64,000 nt of DNA from Streptomyces asiaticus (GTDB lineage: Bacteria; Actinomycetota; Actinomycetes; Streptomycetales; Streptomycetaceae), in contig NZ_JAGSHX010000006.1 in assembly GCF_018138715.1 (NCBI RefSeq), forward strand, positions 9,486,001 through 9,550,000, given 5' to 3'. The position numbers and the translations under genes are program-made. This document shows positions 35,112 to 44,585 of this stretch, one piece after another. Under the pieces are notes generated by a model. It worked only from the letters and a program-made list of their open reading frames with translations. It searched no databases and was not told the DNA's origin. The stretch's first letter is position 1; each line of letters begins with the position of its first letter.

Positions 35112-37883
35112 TCAGCGCGGGCCGGGGCCGATGTGCAGGGTCATACAGGCGGGGAAGAGCCCGCTCCAGGTGTGCCCGCGCCAACTCTCGTACGTACCGG
35201 GGCGCTTCCACACCGGCAGCGCCTGGTCCATGTGGGCCCGGCCCTCGGGGAACCTGCCCTGCTCCATATAGGTGATCCCGATCTCGTAGAGGGCGAAGCC
35301 CTCATGGTGGATGTTGCCCGTGCGGCGGGCGTACTCCAGGCTCTCCTTGAAACAGGTCAGGGCGTCCTCGGGACGGCCCAGGCCCCGGTGGGCCCGGCCG
35401 AGGTTGCCCAGGCCGATCACCTCGGCCGGCAGATCCCCGGCCTCCCGGGCGAGGGCGAGCTGCCGCTCCTGCACTGTGATGGCCTCCTCGTACAGGCCCA
35501 GTTCGCACAGTGCGTCCGCGAGATTGCACGCGGTGCGCAACTCGCCCTCCCGGTGGTCCAGTTCGCGCCAGATCTCCAGCGCCGACTCCAGGGTGGTGCG
35601 TACCTCGTCATAGCTGTGCTGGAGCCAGTACGCGGCGGAGAGGCCGTCCAGCCCCCATGCCTCGCTCTCCGGGTCGCCCAGGCGGCGGGCGGTCTCGACG
35701 GCCAGCTCGTTGACCGTCTGGAGATCCTGGGCGTGGGCCCGGGGGAAGAGGAACCACTGGAGCGCCCGCGCCAGCCGCAGCCCCAGGCGCGCGATCGCCT
35801 CGGGCTGGGCGGGCTCGGCCGCCTGGGCGACGGCGGCCAGCAGATTGGGCAGCTCGTCCTTCAGCCAGCTCTCCGCCTCGTCCTGGCCGCTCAGCGGCAC
35901 CGCGGGGCCCTCGACCGGGTGCCGGGGCCAGGGGCGGAGCGGGTCGAGCAGGGTGACCGCCCGCTGGGCGGTGGCCGCGTAGCAGGTCAGCGCCCGCTCC
36001 AGCGCCGCCGAGCGCTCCGCCTCGGGCTCCTCCTGCTCCGCCTGCTCCGACGCGAACAGCCGCAGCAGATCGTGCATGTGGTAGCGGACGGAGTCCCGGC
36101 TCTCCAGGAGCTGGGCGTCGACCAGCCGTTCCAGCGCGTTCTCGGTGCGGTCGGCGGGCAGGTCCAGCAGCGCGGCGGCCACCGGCAGGCTCACATCGTG
36201 CCCGTGCACCACGCTGAGCAGCCGGAAGGCGCGGACCGCGTCCAGGTCGTCGGAGCGGCGGCCGAGCCGGAAGCCCTCGTAGCTCACCTGGAAGCTGACG
36301 CGGACGGCCAGATCCCCGAAGCGCAGTTCGTCCAGCCGGCCCCGGGCGTCGGTCAGCTTGGTCACGAGGGTGCGCAGCGGCCACGCGGGGCGGGCGGCCA
36401 GCCGGGCACCGGCGATCCGCAGCGCCAGCGGCAGCCAGCCGCACAGCCGGGTGATCTCCTCCGCCTCGGCGGGCTCGGCCCGCACCCGCTCCGCGCCCAC
36501 GACCCGCTCCAGCAGCGCCACCGCCTGGTCCTGCGGGAGCACATCCAGATGCAGATGGGTGGCGCCCTCCAGGGTGGTCAGCATCTCGCGGCTGGTGACC
36601 AGCGCGGCGCAGCCCGGCCCGGCGGGGATCAGCGGCCGCACCTGGTCCACACTGGCGGCGTTGTCCAGGATCACCAGCAGTCTCCGGCCCGCCGCCAGCG
36701 AACGGAACTGCGCGGACGCCTCGTCGGTGTCGCTCGGCACATTGGAGCCGTCCACGCCGAGGGCGCGCAGAAACCGGCCGAGCACCTCACCGGGGTCGAG
36801 GGCCGACTGCCCGGCGGTCGCCCCGTACAGATCCACATAGAGCTGGCCGTCGGGGAAGCGGTCGGCGAGCTGGTGCGCGGCGTGGATGGCCAGGGTCGAC
36901 TTGCCGACCCCGCCGGTGCCGTCGATGGCGGCGAGCACCACCGACCGTCCGCCCTCGCCCGGCTCCGGGTCCCCGGCCGCGTCCATCAGCGCCTGGATCA
37001 CCGCGACCTCGCCGTGGCGGCCGGTGAACGCGGGGCTGGCGGGCGGCAGTTGGCGCGGGCCCCGGTGGGCCTTGCGGGCGGCGGGGCCGGGCCGGTCCGC
37101 CTCCGGGGCGGGCGTGGCCATCAGGGAGGCGTCGGCGTTCAGGATCCGCTCGTGGAGGTCGCGCAGCGGCGGGGTCGGCTCGACCCCCAGCTCCTCGCTC
37201 AGCAGCCGGTGCAGATCGCGGTAGGCGGCCAGGGCGTCGGCCTGCCGCCCGGACCGGTACAGCGCCAGCATCAGACGGCCGCGCAGCTCCTCGCGGAACG
37301 GATGCTCGGCGGTCAGCGCCTCCAGCTCGCCCAGGACGGCCGTATGGCGCCCGCACCGCAGGTCCGCGTCGATCCGGGCGTCCACGGCCTGGAGCCGGCA
37401 CTCCTCGAGCCGGGTGGCCTCCGCCGTCACCGCCGGGGTCGGGGGCACATCGGCGAACGGGGTGCCGCGCCACATCGCCAGCGCCTCGCGCAGCCGCTCC
37501 GCCGCGGTCTCGGGCGCCTCCCGGTCAAGCGCCCGCCGCCCCTCCTCGACCAGCTGCTCGAAGCGGTGGGCGTCGAACTCGGCGGCCTCCACCGCCAGTC
37601 GGTAGCCCTGCGCCTTGTAGCCCTGCTTCTCGGTGATCAGGGTCTGCCCGGCCTCGTCGCCCATGGTCTGGCGGAGCCGGGAGACATAGGTCTGAACCAG
37701 CTTGGTGGCGCTCTGGGGCGCCCGATCCTCGCCCCAGAGCTCGTCCAGGAGGCGTTCGGTGGAGACGGTCTGGTTGGCGTGGCACAGCAGCACCGCGAGC
37801 AGCGTCCGCCACTTGGCCGGCCCCAGGGAGGCCCACCCCTCGCCGGTGCGCAGCTCAAGCGCCCCCAGGACCCGGTATCGCAC
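35112..37883 (-). CDS. AfsR/SARP-type regulator: OmpR-like DBD, BTAD, NB-ARC, TPR
   Basis: 923 residues. An OmpR-like winged helix fills residues about 5-95 (LLAVLLCHANQTVSTERLLDELWG). BTAD covers about 100-245, with the family ending SEELGVEPTPPLRDLHERIL. An NB-ARC NTPase follows with P-loop GTGGVGKST near 325 and LLVILDNAAS. TPR helices run to the end (ELGLYEEAITVQERQLALAREAG). This is the complete AfsR layout. AfsR-type proteins activate antibiotic or sulfur/phosphate-linked genes, but no biosynthetic cluster is visible here. Upstream, 168 bp separate it from the TauD-like gene. Confidence 0.9.
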   Translation of the reverse strand: MRYRVLGALELRTGEGWASLGPAKWRTLLAVLLCHANQTVSTERLLDELWGEDRAPQSATKLVQTYVSRLRQTMGDEAGQTLITEKQGYKAQGYRLAVEAAEFDAHRFEQLVEEGRRALDREAPETAAERLREALAMWRGTPFADVPPTPAVTAEATRLEECRLQAVDARIDADLRCGRHTAVLGELEALTAEHPFREELRGRLMLALYRSGRQADALAAYRDLHRLLSEELGVEPTPPLRDLHERILNADASLMATPAPEADRPGPAARKAHRGPRQLPPASPAFTGRHGEVAVIQALMDAAGDPEPGEGGRSVVLAAIDGTGGVGKSTLAIHAAHQLADRFPDGQLYVDLYGATAGQSALDPGEVLGRFLRALGVDGSNVPSDTDEASAQFRSLAAGRRLLVILDNAASVDQVRPLIPAGPGCAALVTSREMLTTLEGATHLHLDVLPQDQAVALLERVVGAERVRAEPAEAEEITRLCGWLPLALRIAGARLAARPAWPLRTLVTKLTDARGRLDELRFGDLAVRVSFQVSYEGFRLGRRSDDLDAVRAFRLLSVVHGHDVSLPVAAALLDLPADRTENALERLVDAQLLESRDSVRYHMHDLLRLFASEQAEQEEPEAERSAALERALTCYAATAQRAVTLLDPLRPWPRHPVEGPAVPLSGQDEAESWLKDELPNLLAAVAQAAEPAQPEAIARLGLRLARALQWFLFPRAHAQDLQTVNELAVETARRLGDPESEAWGLDGLSAAYWLQHSYDEVRTTLESALEIWRELDHREGELRTACNLADALCELGLYEEAITVQERQLALAREAGDLPAEVIGLGNLGRAHRGLGRPEDALTCFKESLEYARRTGNIHHEGFALYEIGITYMEQGRFPEGRAHMDQALPVWKRPGTYESWRGHTWSGLFPACMTLHIGPGPR

Positions 37884-38051
37884 CCGTCCCCTTCCATCGG
37901 CTCGTCAACTGACCACTCGGCAATGGTTATACCTCCGATGTGGCCACTGCCGTGCATCGTTCCATCCGCCGGGAACAAGCCCGCGCCGGGTACGGGCTCG
38001 CGCGGGTGGCCGAAAATCGCCGCACCAGGGGTCGTGGCGGAGCGGCCGGGG

Positions 38052-38987
38052 TCAGAACGGCCGGTCGCCCTCGATGGCGACGCGTTCGGCGACCCTGCGG
38101 TGCGGGGCGTAGTCGTTGACCGCGTAGTGCTGGGTGGCGCGGTTGTCCCAGAACGCGATGTCGCCCGGCTGCCAGTGGAAGCGCACCTGGTACTCCGGGA
38201 CGTGTGCCTGCCGGCACAGGAAGCTCAGCAGCCGGTCGCTCTCCTCCCGCTCCATGCCGGTGATCCGGGTGGTGAAGGAGGTGTTGACGAACAGCATCCG
38301 CCGGCCGGTCTCCGGATGGGTGCGCACCACCGGGTGCTCCACCGGGGGGAACATCTCCTGGAACGGGGCCAGCCGCTCCGGTCCGTAGAAGCGGACGAAG
38401 CCGGGGATGACGTCGTGGACCGCGGTGGCGCCGTCGACGCGCTCCTTCACCTCCGCCGGGAGGTTGTCGTACGCCGCCGCCATGTCGGCCCACATGGTGT
38501 CCCCGCCCACCGGCGGCACCTCGCGCAGCTGGAGCACGGCGCCGAGCGCGGGCCGGGTGCGGAAGGTGACGTCGGTGTGCCAGATGTTCTCGAAGGTCGG
38601 CGTGGCACCGGACGCCTTGTCGAAGCGGACCACATCCTCGCTGGACCCGGCGGCGAGCAGAGGATTGGTCTCCAACTCGCCCCAGTTGCGGGCGAATCCG
38701 CGCTGCTGCTCCGACGTGAGGTGCTGAGCCCGGAAGAAGAGCACCTTCCACTCCAGCAGGGCGCGGTTCAGCTCCTCGCGCAGCGCGGGCTCCAGCGGCC
38801 GGGAGAGGTCCAGGCCGCGGATCTCGGCGCCGATGACGCGGCCGAGGGGCACGACCTCGAACCGCTCGTACGGACGCTCCTCCCACCCCTCGGGCAGCCG
38901 CCGCAGAATGCGCGCGCCCTCGTACATGCCGTCCGGCGGGATGGTGGCTTCGCGAAGGGTCGTGGGTGGAGTGTCGACGACGGTCAT
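38052..38987 (-). CDS. TauD/TfdA-family Fe(II)/2-oxoglutarate dioxygenase
   Basis: 311 residues. The iron triad is His137-x-Asp139 (IWHTDVTF) and His287 (NRATQHYAV). The 2-oxoglutarate Arg lies at about 298-302 (HRRVAERV). IRGLDLSRPL and the strand KVLFFRAQHL match TauD/alkylsulfatase-type enzymes. The substrate could be taurine, an alkylsulfate or another small organic compound. GAGGAG precedes ATG 38987. The LysR regulator lies upstream on the same strand, with a hairpin between, so it may control this gene from a distance. Confidence 0.88.
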   Translation of the reverse strand: MTVVDTPPTTLREATIPPDGMYEGARILRRLPEGWEERPYERFEVVPLGRVIGAEIRGLDLSRPLEPALREELNRALLEWKVLFFRAQHLTSEQQRGFARNWGELETNPLLAAGSSEDVVRFDKASGATPTFENIWHTDVTFRTRPALGAVLQLREVPPVGGDTMWADMAAAYDNLPAEVKERVDGATAVHDVIPGFVRFYGPERLAPFQEMFPPVEHPVVRTHPETGRRMLFVNTSFTTRITGMEREESDRLLSFLCRQAHVPEYQVRFHWQPGDIAFWDNRATQHYAVNDYAPHRRVAERVAIEGDRPF

Positions 38988-39338
38988 GGCGTCTCCTCAT
39001 GCGTGACGGCGGGCAGGGGCAGGCGGGGGTGGGGAGGTGCCCTCGTGCCGCGGGGATGACCACGGGAGTGTCGTCCTGAGCGTCGCGACGTCCGGATCGT
39101 CAGGGGCTGACCGGCGATCGCGAGAGGAATGACCGGCGTGGCTTCGGGGGCGCGGGGGCGGTGGCCGCGGGATGCGGAGAGTCCCGATTAGAGGCCCGAG
39201 CGCTCACACCCGGTCCGGTCCGGGGCGCGTAGATGTCCCGTCGCGTCGAACCGATGCCTGATCATGAGCGCAATTGTGGGATCCGCCCTGGTGAGCTGTC
39301 AACGGGGAGTTCCGTGTGTGCGCACGGAAGACGAGTGC
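38988..39338. other. 351-bp gap between the TauD-like gene and the LysR gene
   Basis: No gene is seen. It carries the promoter of the dioxygenase gene and the hairpin at 39310-39329. It is partly AT-richer (TGATCATGAGCGCAATTG near 39260). Confidence 0.5.
39310..39329 (-). terminator. Hairpin after the LysR gene
   Basis: Arms TTCCGTG and CACGGAA pair around a 6-base loop, 9 bp beyond the LysR stop on the minus strand. Confidence 0.5.
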
Positions 39339-40247
39339 TCACCCGGCGGCGCGCTCAGGGGCCGAGGCGGCCGCCAGGGCGGTACGGGCGCGCCCGACCA
39401 GGGCCCGGCCGGCCGGGCCGCTCGGGCCGTCCGCCCGCCAGGCGAAGGCCAGCCGCCCCCGCAGGGCCGGCCGGTCGATGCGGACCGACCGCAGCCGGTC
39501 CGACCGTGCCTCGGCGAACGCACCGGGCAGGATCGCCGCGCCGAGACCCCGCTCGGCGAGCTGCGCCAGCACCTCCGGATCGCTGGCCTCGAAGGCGATG
39601 TGCGGGGTGAAACCGGCGGCCGCGCACGCCTCGTCGATCCGGGTGCGCAGCCCCGTGCCGCGCGGCAGGCTGATCAGCGCACGGCCCCGCAGGGTGTCCA
39701 GCGAGATGGCCGAGTGCACGGCGAGCTCATGGTCGGGGCTGACCGCGGCCACGATCGGCTGATCGGTGATCACCTCCAGCTCGACCCCGGCCGGGGTCGT
39801 GGCGCCCACGCTGACGATCGCCGCGTCGAGCCGTCCCGTGCGCAGACCCTCCAGCAGCTCGTCCGACGTGGCCTCGGTGAGGGTGATCTCCACCGCCGGA
39901 TGGGCGTCGTGGAACTCCGCCAGCAGCCCCGGCAGATCCACGCTGTGCGAGGTGACCGTCCCGACCGCCACATGCCCGCGCAGCAGCCCGGTCAGCTCGT
40001 CCACCGCGAGCCGGGCGCCCTCCACCGCCGCGAGCGCGGCACGCGCGTACGGGAGCACCGCCGCGCCCGCCTCGGTCAGCCGCACCGAGCGGCCCGAGCG
40101 GTCCAGCAGCTGCTCGCCCAGCTCGCGCTCCAGCCGGCGGATCTGTGCGCTGACCCCCGGCTGGGCCACATGCACCTTCTCCGCGGCCCGGGTGAAGTTC
40201 CGCTCCTCGGCCACCGCCACGAAGTACTCAAGCTGCCGCAGCTCCAT
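39339..40247 (-). CDS. LysR-family transcriptional regulator
   Basis: 302 residues. The N-terminal HTH is MELRQLEYFVAVAEERNFTRAAEKVHVAQPGVSAQIRRLERELG, the textbook LysR opening, which fixes ATG 40247 despite no ribosome site and an open frame upstream. The effector domain covers about 90-300. It is divergent from the NTF2-like/flavin monooxygenase pair at 40341, the usual geometry for LysR control. Confidence 0.9.
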   Translation of the reverse strand: MELRQLEYFVAVAEERNFTRAAEKVHVAQPGVSAQIRRLERELGEQLLDRSGRSVRLTEAGAAVLPYARAALAAVEGARLAVDELTGLLRGHVAVGTVTSHSVDLPGLLAEFHDAHPAVEITLTEATSDELLEGLRTGRLDAAIVSVGATTPAGVELEVITDQPIVAAVSPDHELAVHSAISLDTLRGRALISLPRGTGLRTRIDEACAAAGFTPHIAFEASDPEVLAQLAERGLGAAILPGAFAEARSDRLRSVRIDRPALRGRLAFAWRADGPSGPAGRALVGRARTALAAASAPERAAG

Positions 40248-40340
40248 AAGCGATGATTCTAGCAACCAGACCAACCATCTCTTGGACTTCTGGATGCGCT
40301 CGCCGGAGGGTGGAGGCGAAGACAAGGAAAGGAGTCGACC

Positions 40341-40802
40341 ATGACCGAGACCCGTGCCCGTGCCACCACCCCCGAGGATCTGGCCCGGCTGTTCGTGGAG
40401 CGTGCCAACGCCGGGGACGCCGAGGGGCTGGCCGAGCTCTACGAGCCCGACGCGGTGCTGGCCTACCCGCCGGGTGCCACGACCGTCGGCCGCGAGGCGA
40501 TCCGCGCCGTCTGTGAGCGGATGCTGGCGCACGCCCCGCGCCCCTTCCGGGTGGAGGAGGCGCTGCCGACCGTCCGCTACGGCGATCTGGCCCTCACCTC
40601 GACCCGCCCCGCCGACAACACCGGCGGCCGGGTGCAGGTGGCCCGCCGCCAGCCGGATGGCAGCTGGCTGCGCATCATCGACCGCCCCGAGATCCGCTCC
40701 GAGGACCGCCCCGGGATCCGCTCCGAGGACCGCCCCGGGATCCGTCCCGAGGACCGCCCCGAGGTCCCCTCCGAGACCCGTCCCGAGGCCGGGGCCGAGT
40801 GA
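40341..40802 (+). CDS. NTF2/SnoaL-like protein with C-terminal octapeptide repeats
   Basis: 153 residues. Residues about 8-110 form an NTF2-like cone (EDLARLFVERANAGDAEGLAELYEPDAVLAYPPG), the SnoaL/YybH type, either a small-molecule enzyme or a binding protein. The C-terminal 40 residues are four to five copies of an 8-residue unit, DRPGIRSE, encoded by a 24-bp tandem repeat. AAGGAG precedes ATG 40341. Its stop overlaps the start of the flavin monooxygenase gene, so the two are translationally coupled. Confidence 0.8.
   Translation: MTETRARATTPEDLARLFVERANAGDAEGLAELYEPDAVLAYPPGATTVGREAIRAVCERMLAHAPRPFRVEEALPTVRYGDLALTSTRPADNTGGRVQVARRQPDGSWLRIIDRPEIRSEDRPGIRSEDRPGIRPEDRPEVPSETRPEAGAE
40680..40775 (+). 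repeat. 24-bp coding tandem repeat
   Basis: Four units (from 40680, 40704, 40728, 40752) encode DRPEIRSE, DRPGIRSE, DRPGIRPE and DRPEVPSE. A degenerate fifth unit follows. The repeat keeps the frame, so copy number could vary without loss of the protein. Confidence 0.7.
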
Positions 40803-41992
40803 TGAGTGTGCTCATCGCCGGGGGCGGGATCGGCGGGCTGGCCACCGCCCTGAGTCTCCACGCGGCCGGGGTCGGGACGGCGGTCGTCGAGAGCGCCCGC
40901 GAGATCCGGCCACTCGGCGTCGGGATCAATCTGCTGCCGCACGCCGTGCGCGAGCTCGTCGAACTCGGCCTCGGCGACGAGCTCGCCGCCATCGGCGTGG
41001 CCACCGCCGAGAACGTGTACTGCGACCGGTTCGGCAAGCGGATCTTCACCGAACCGCGGGGCCTGGCCCAGGGCTACCGCTGGCCGCAGTACTCGGTCCA
41101 CCGCGGGGAGCTCCAGCGGCTGCTCCTCGCGGCGGTCCGCGAGCGCCTGGGCGCGGACGCGGTCCGCACCGGGGCGCGGGTGGTGGGATTCGACGACCCG
41201 GGGCAGCGGGACAGTGTGCGCGTCCATATCCTCGACCGGGCGACGGGGACGGTCGAGGAGACGGCCGCGCGGGCGCTGATCGGCGCCGATGGGCTGCACT
41301 CCGCGGTCCGCGCCGCGCTGCACCCGCAGGACGGCCCCTTGCTGTGGTCGGGCATCCGGATGTGGCGGGGCACGACACCGGCCGAGCCGTTTCTGACCGG
41401 GCGCTCGATGGTGATCGTGCACGACGGGGACGCCGAGCTGGTCGCGTATCCGATCGGCGGCGGCCGGGTCAACTGGGTCTGCCAGGTGCGGATGTCCGAG
41501 CCCGGGCCGCTCACCGGGGACGCGGCCTGGAACCGGGCGGGGCGGCTCGCCGATGTGCTGCCGTACTTCGAGGACTGGCGGCTCGACTGGCTCGATGTGC
41601 CCGGTCTGCTGACCGGCGGCGCCGAGATCCTCGAATATCCGATGGTCGACCGGGAGCCGCTGCCGTGGTGGGGGAGTGGCCGGGTGACCCTGCTCGGCGA
41701 CGCCGCCCATCCGATGTATCCGGTGGGGGCCAACGGCGCGTCCCAGGCCGTCGTGGACGCCCGCGTCCTGGCCCGCGAACTCGCGCGGACGGACGATGTG
41801 CCCACCGCGCTGGCCCACTACGAGACCGAGCGCCGCGAGGCGACGGCGGCCGTCGTACGGGCGAACCGGGCCATGAACCGGGCAGGTGCCCGGACCCCCG
41901 AGGAGCTCGCCCGCGTCACCGACACCTACCGGGACACCACGGGAGGCGATGTGCGCACGCTCAACGCTCGTGCCTCCCTGAGCCGCCGGTGA
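40799..41992 (+). CDS. FAD-dependent monooxygenase (PhzS/salicylate-hydroxylase-like)
   Basis: 397 residues. The FAD loop is VLIAGGGIGGLATAL at residues 4-18, the DG motif is IGADGLHSAVR, and the GD motif is LLGDAAHPMYPVGANGAS. This is the group A flavoprotein hydroxylase layout using NAD(P)H and oxygen. The short helix-rich end resembles PhzS-type enzymes. GTG 40799 or ATG 40802 starts it, overlapping the NTF2-like stop. The pair, controlled by the divergent LysR protein, likely hydroxylates an aromatic or related small molecule. Confidence 0.88.
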   Translation: MMSVLIAGGGIGGLATALSLHAAGVGTAVVESAREIRPLGVGINLLPHAVRELVELGLGDELAAIGVATAENVYCDRFGKRIFTEPRGLAQGYRWPQYSVHRGELQRLLLAAVRERLGADAVRTGARVVGFDDPGQRDSVRVHILDRATGTVEETAARALIGADGLHSAVRAALHPQDGPLLWSGIRMWRGTTPAEPFLTGRSMVIVHDGDAELVAYPIGGGRVNWVCQVRMSEPGPLTGDAAWNRAGRLADVLPYFEDWRLDWLDVPGLLTGGAEILEYPMVDREPLPWWGSGRVTLLGDAAHPMYPVGANGASQAVVDARVLARELARTDDVPTALAHYETERREATAAVVRANRAMNRAGARTPEELARVTDTYRDTTGGDVRTLNARASLSRR

Positions 41993-42209
41993 GACCTGAG
42001 CTGCCGGTGAGCGCTCCGGCCGGCGGGGTGGCGTCGGAGCCGGGCGGGGCCGTGTTCCACGGCGCCGACCCGGCCCGGCCGTTGGGCCGTACGCCAGCGT
42101 TGGCGCCCCTCTGACACGGCGCTTAGCGTGGACAGCAGACAGCGGTCTTCACACGAGACGGTCCGACGCGATCGATGTGCCGGACCACTCCTGGTGCGGG
42201 AGGTCGGGA

Positions 42210-43352
42210 ATGGACTCCGTCTCCTTCCTTCTGGTGGCCGTCATCCTCACGGCACTGGCCTTCGACTTCACCAACGGCTTCCACGACACGGCCAATTCGA
42301 TGGCCACGTCCATCGCCACGGGGGCGCTGTCGCCCCGGCTCGCCGTCCTCGTCGCCGCAGTGCTCAATCTGGCCGGGGCCTTTCTCTCCACGGAAGTGGC
42401 CAAGACGATCTCCAACGGCATCGTCGACGACGCCAAGGTCTCCCCGGTCATGATTTTCGCGGGGCTGATCGGGGCGATCCTGTGGAATATGATCACCTGG
42501 CTCGCCGGGCTGCCGTCGAGCTCCTCGCACGCCCTGTTCGGCGGGCTGATCGGCGCCGTGTGGGTGGGCGCCGGGGAATCCGCGGTGCGCTTCACCGCGA
42601 TCGTCGAGAAGATCGTGATTCCGGCGGTCGCCTCGCCGGTGGTGGCCTGTGTGGTGGCCATGCTGGCCACCTACCTCGCGTATGTGATCACCCACCGGGC
42701 GGCCGCCCCCGCGGCGCGGAAGGGTTTCCGCGTGGGCCAGGTGGGATCCGCGTCCCTGGTGGCACTCGCCCACGGCACCAACGACGCGCAGAAGACGATG
42801 GGGGTCATCACCCTCACCCTCATCGCCGGTGGCGTGCTCGCGCACGGCTCCGGGCCACCGTGGTGGGTGGTGCTCAGCGCCGGTCTGGCGATCTCACTCG
42901 GCACCTATGTCGGCGGGTGGCGGATCATCCGGACCATGGGCAAGGGGCTGACCGACATCCAGCCTCCTCAGGGCTTCGCCGCCGAGACCAGCGCCACCGC
43001 GGTGATCCTGGCCTCCTCGCACCTGGGCTTCCCGCTGTCCACCACCCAGGTGTGCACGGGCAGCATCCTGGGCACCGGGCTCGGCCGCAGGCTGGCCCAT
43101 GTGCGCTGGGGGATCGCCGGGCGGATCGCGGTGTCCTGGCTGCTGACCCTGCCCGCGGCGGCGGCCGTGGGAGGCGTCGCGGCCTGGGTGGCGGGCCAGG
43201 GCGACGCGGGGGTGGCCCTGGTGGCGTGCGTCGCCGTCGCGGCGGCGGTGGGCTTCTACGCGCTCTCGCGCCGGCGCCCGGTGAACCCGGACAACGTCAA
43301 CGAGCCGCGCCTCCCCGAGCCCGCCGAGCGCACCCTGGACACGACCGCCTGA
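42210..43352 (+). CDS. Low-affinity inorganic phosphate transporter, PiT family
   Basis: 380 residues with about ten membrane helices. The two inverted PiT signatures are present: FTNGFHDTANSMAT and AHGTNDAQKTMGV. It moves metal-phosphate with protons into the cell. ATG 42210 follows GGGAGG. A small two-helix membrane protein follows 34 bp later, a common partner arrangement in Streptomyces. I do not see a clear PHO box upstream. Confidence 0.9.
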   Translation: MDSVSFLLVAVILTALAFDFTNGFHDTANSMATSIATGALSPRLAVLVAAVLNLAGAFLSTEVAKTISNGIVDDAKVSPVMIFAGLIGAILWNMITWLAGLPSSSSHALFGGLIGAVWVGAGESAVRFTAIVEKIVIPAVASPVVACVVAMLATYLAYVITHRAAAPAARKGFRVGQVGSASLVALAHGTNDAQKTMGVITLTLIAGGVLAHGSGPPWWVVLSAGLAISLGTYVGGWRIIRTMGKGLTDIQPPQGFAAETSATAVILASSHLGFPLSTTQVCTGSILGTGLGRRLAHVRWGIAGRIAVSWLLTLPAAAAVGGVAAWVAGQGDAGVALVACVAVAAAVGFYALSRRRPVNPDNVNEPRLPEPAERTLDTTA

Positions 43353-43386
43353 GCGAACCGCGACCCCCGTCAAGGAGCTGATCCGT

Positions 43387-43626
43387 ATGGGCACCACCTG
43401 GGGCACGATCGGCGGGGTCTTCGGGGTCAGCCTCGGGGTCACCGTTCTGGTGGTGGTGATGTTCTCCCTCGGCGTCGCCGCCTGGGCCCGTGCCGGTGGC
43501 GGCACCCCGCGCCACGGGGCGCGCCGCGGCCGTCTCGACACGGTCGCGGCGGCCGCGGCGGTGGTGTGCTTCGCCGCGTGCCTGGCGATCGCCGCCTATG
43601 GAATCGAGCTGATCATTCCCGGCTGA
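43387..43626 (+). CDS. Small two-helix membrane protein behind the Pit transporter
   Basis: 79 residues. A first helix covers about 8-35 (GGVFGVSLGVTVLVVVMFSLGVAAWA), a basic loop 36-50, and a second helix about 52-75. AAGGAG precedes ATG 43387. The spacing and conserved position behind pit suggest a modulator or stabilising subunit. The family has no assigned role. Confidence 0.75.
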   Translation: MGTTWGTIGGVFGVSLGVTVLVVVMFSLGVAAWARAGGGTPRHGARRGRLDTVAAAAAVVCFAACLAIAAYGIELIIPG

Positions 43627-43703
43627 GCCCGCTTGAGACAATGGAACGCCACCGAGCACCGCCCCGCACCGCGGTGCTCCCGTCCACGCGGGAGACCACG
43701 CAC

Positions 43704-44546
43704 TTGTCGGATACGACCGAGACCCCCTCCGCCGGCCCGGCCGCCGCGGACCGCCCCGCCCTGCGGGCCGACTGCGCCAGCTGCTTCGGGCTGTGCTGTG
43801 TCGCCCTGCCCTTCGCGGCCTCCACGGACTTCGCGATCAGCAAGGACGCGGGGAAACCCTGCCACAACCTCCGGGCCGACTTCCGCTGTGGGATCCACTC
43901 CCGGCTGCGCGAGGAGGGCTTCCCGGGCTGCACGGTCTACGACTGCTTCGGCGCCGGGCAGAAGGTCTCCCAGCTCACCTTCGAGGGCCGGGACTGGCGG
44001 CGGCACCCCGGGACGGCCTCCGAGATGTTCGCCGTCTTCCCCGTGATGCGCCATCTGCACGAGCTGCTCTGGTACCTCACCGAGGCGCTGGCCCTGCCGC
44101 CCGCCCGGCCCGTCCACGGCGCCCTGCGCGAGGCGCTGCGGGAGACCGAGCGCCTCACCCTCGGCAGCGCCTCCGAGCTGAGGGAGCTCGATGTGGCGGC
44201 CCACCGCGACCGGGTCAATCAGTTGCTGCTGGGCACCAGCGAGCTGGTACGGGCCCGGATCCCGGGCAAGAAGAAGAACCGCAGGGGAGCGGATCTCATC
44301 GGCGCCGACCTGAGGGGAGCCGATCTGCGGGGCGCCAACATGCGCGGCGCCCGTCTCATCGCGGCGAACCTCAGCCGGGCCGATCTGACGGCGGCCGATC
44401 TGATCGGGGCCGACTTCCGCGACGCCGATCTGAGCGCGGCCGACCTGCGGGGGGCCGTCTTCCTCACCCAGGCCCAGCTGAACGCGGCCAAGGGCGACGC
44501 CGCCACCCGGCTGCCCCCGTCCCTCACCCGCCCCGCGCACTGGTGA
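43704..44546 (+). CDS. Cys-rich (YkgJ-like) domain fused to pentapeptide repeats
   Basis: 280 residues from TTG 43704 (GGGAG upstream). ATG 43641 is an alternative with no ribosome site. The N-terminal half is Cys-rich: CASCFGLCC, then PCHNL, FRCGIHSRL, and FPGCTVYDC, a set that could bind zinc or iron-sulfur. The C-terminal third is about 14 pentapeptide units (ADLIG, ADLRG, ANMRG and so on) forming a right-handed quadrilateral helix. Pentapeptide proteins can mimic DNA and protect gyrase. The fusion partner is unusual. The gene starts a small plus-strand group with the DUF89 protein. Confidence 0.75.
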   Translation: MSDTTETPSAGPAAADRPALRADCASCFGLCCVALPFAASTDFAISKDAGKPCHNLRADFRCGIHSRLREEGFPGCTVYDCFGAGQKVSQLTFEGRDWRRHPGTASEMFAVFPVMRHLHELLWYLTEALALPPARPVHGALREALRETERLTLGSASELRELDVAAHRDRVNQLLLGTSELVRARIPGKKKNRRGADLIGADLRGADLRGANMRGARLIAANLSRADLTAADLIGADFRDADLSAADLRGAVFLTQAQLNAAKGDAATRLPPSLTRPAHW

Positions 44547-44585
44547 CCCCGCCGCGCCACCACGCGGTGTGCGACCCTGGCTGCC

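Noticed and set aside
35133..39059. Very long open frame (about 1300 codons) on the plus strand opposite the SARP and TauD-like genes
   Set aside because: It is the GC-rich shadow of the two real minus-strand genes. The translation is Arg/Gly/Gln-rich, without any known motif.
42120..42209. Possible PHO box before the pit gene
   Set aside because: Only a partial match to a GTTCACC-type unit; no second repeat at the right spacing.
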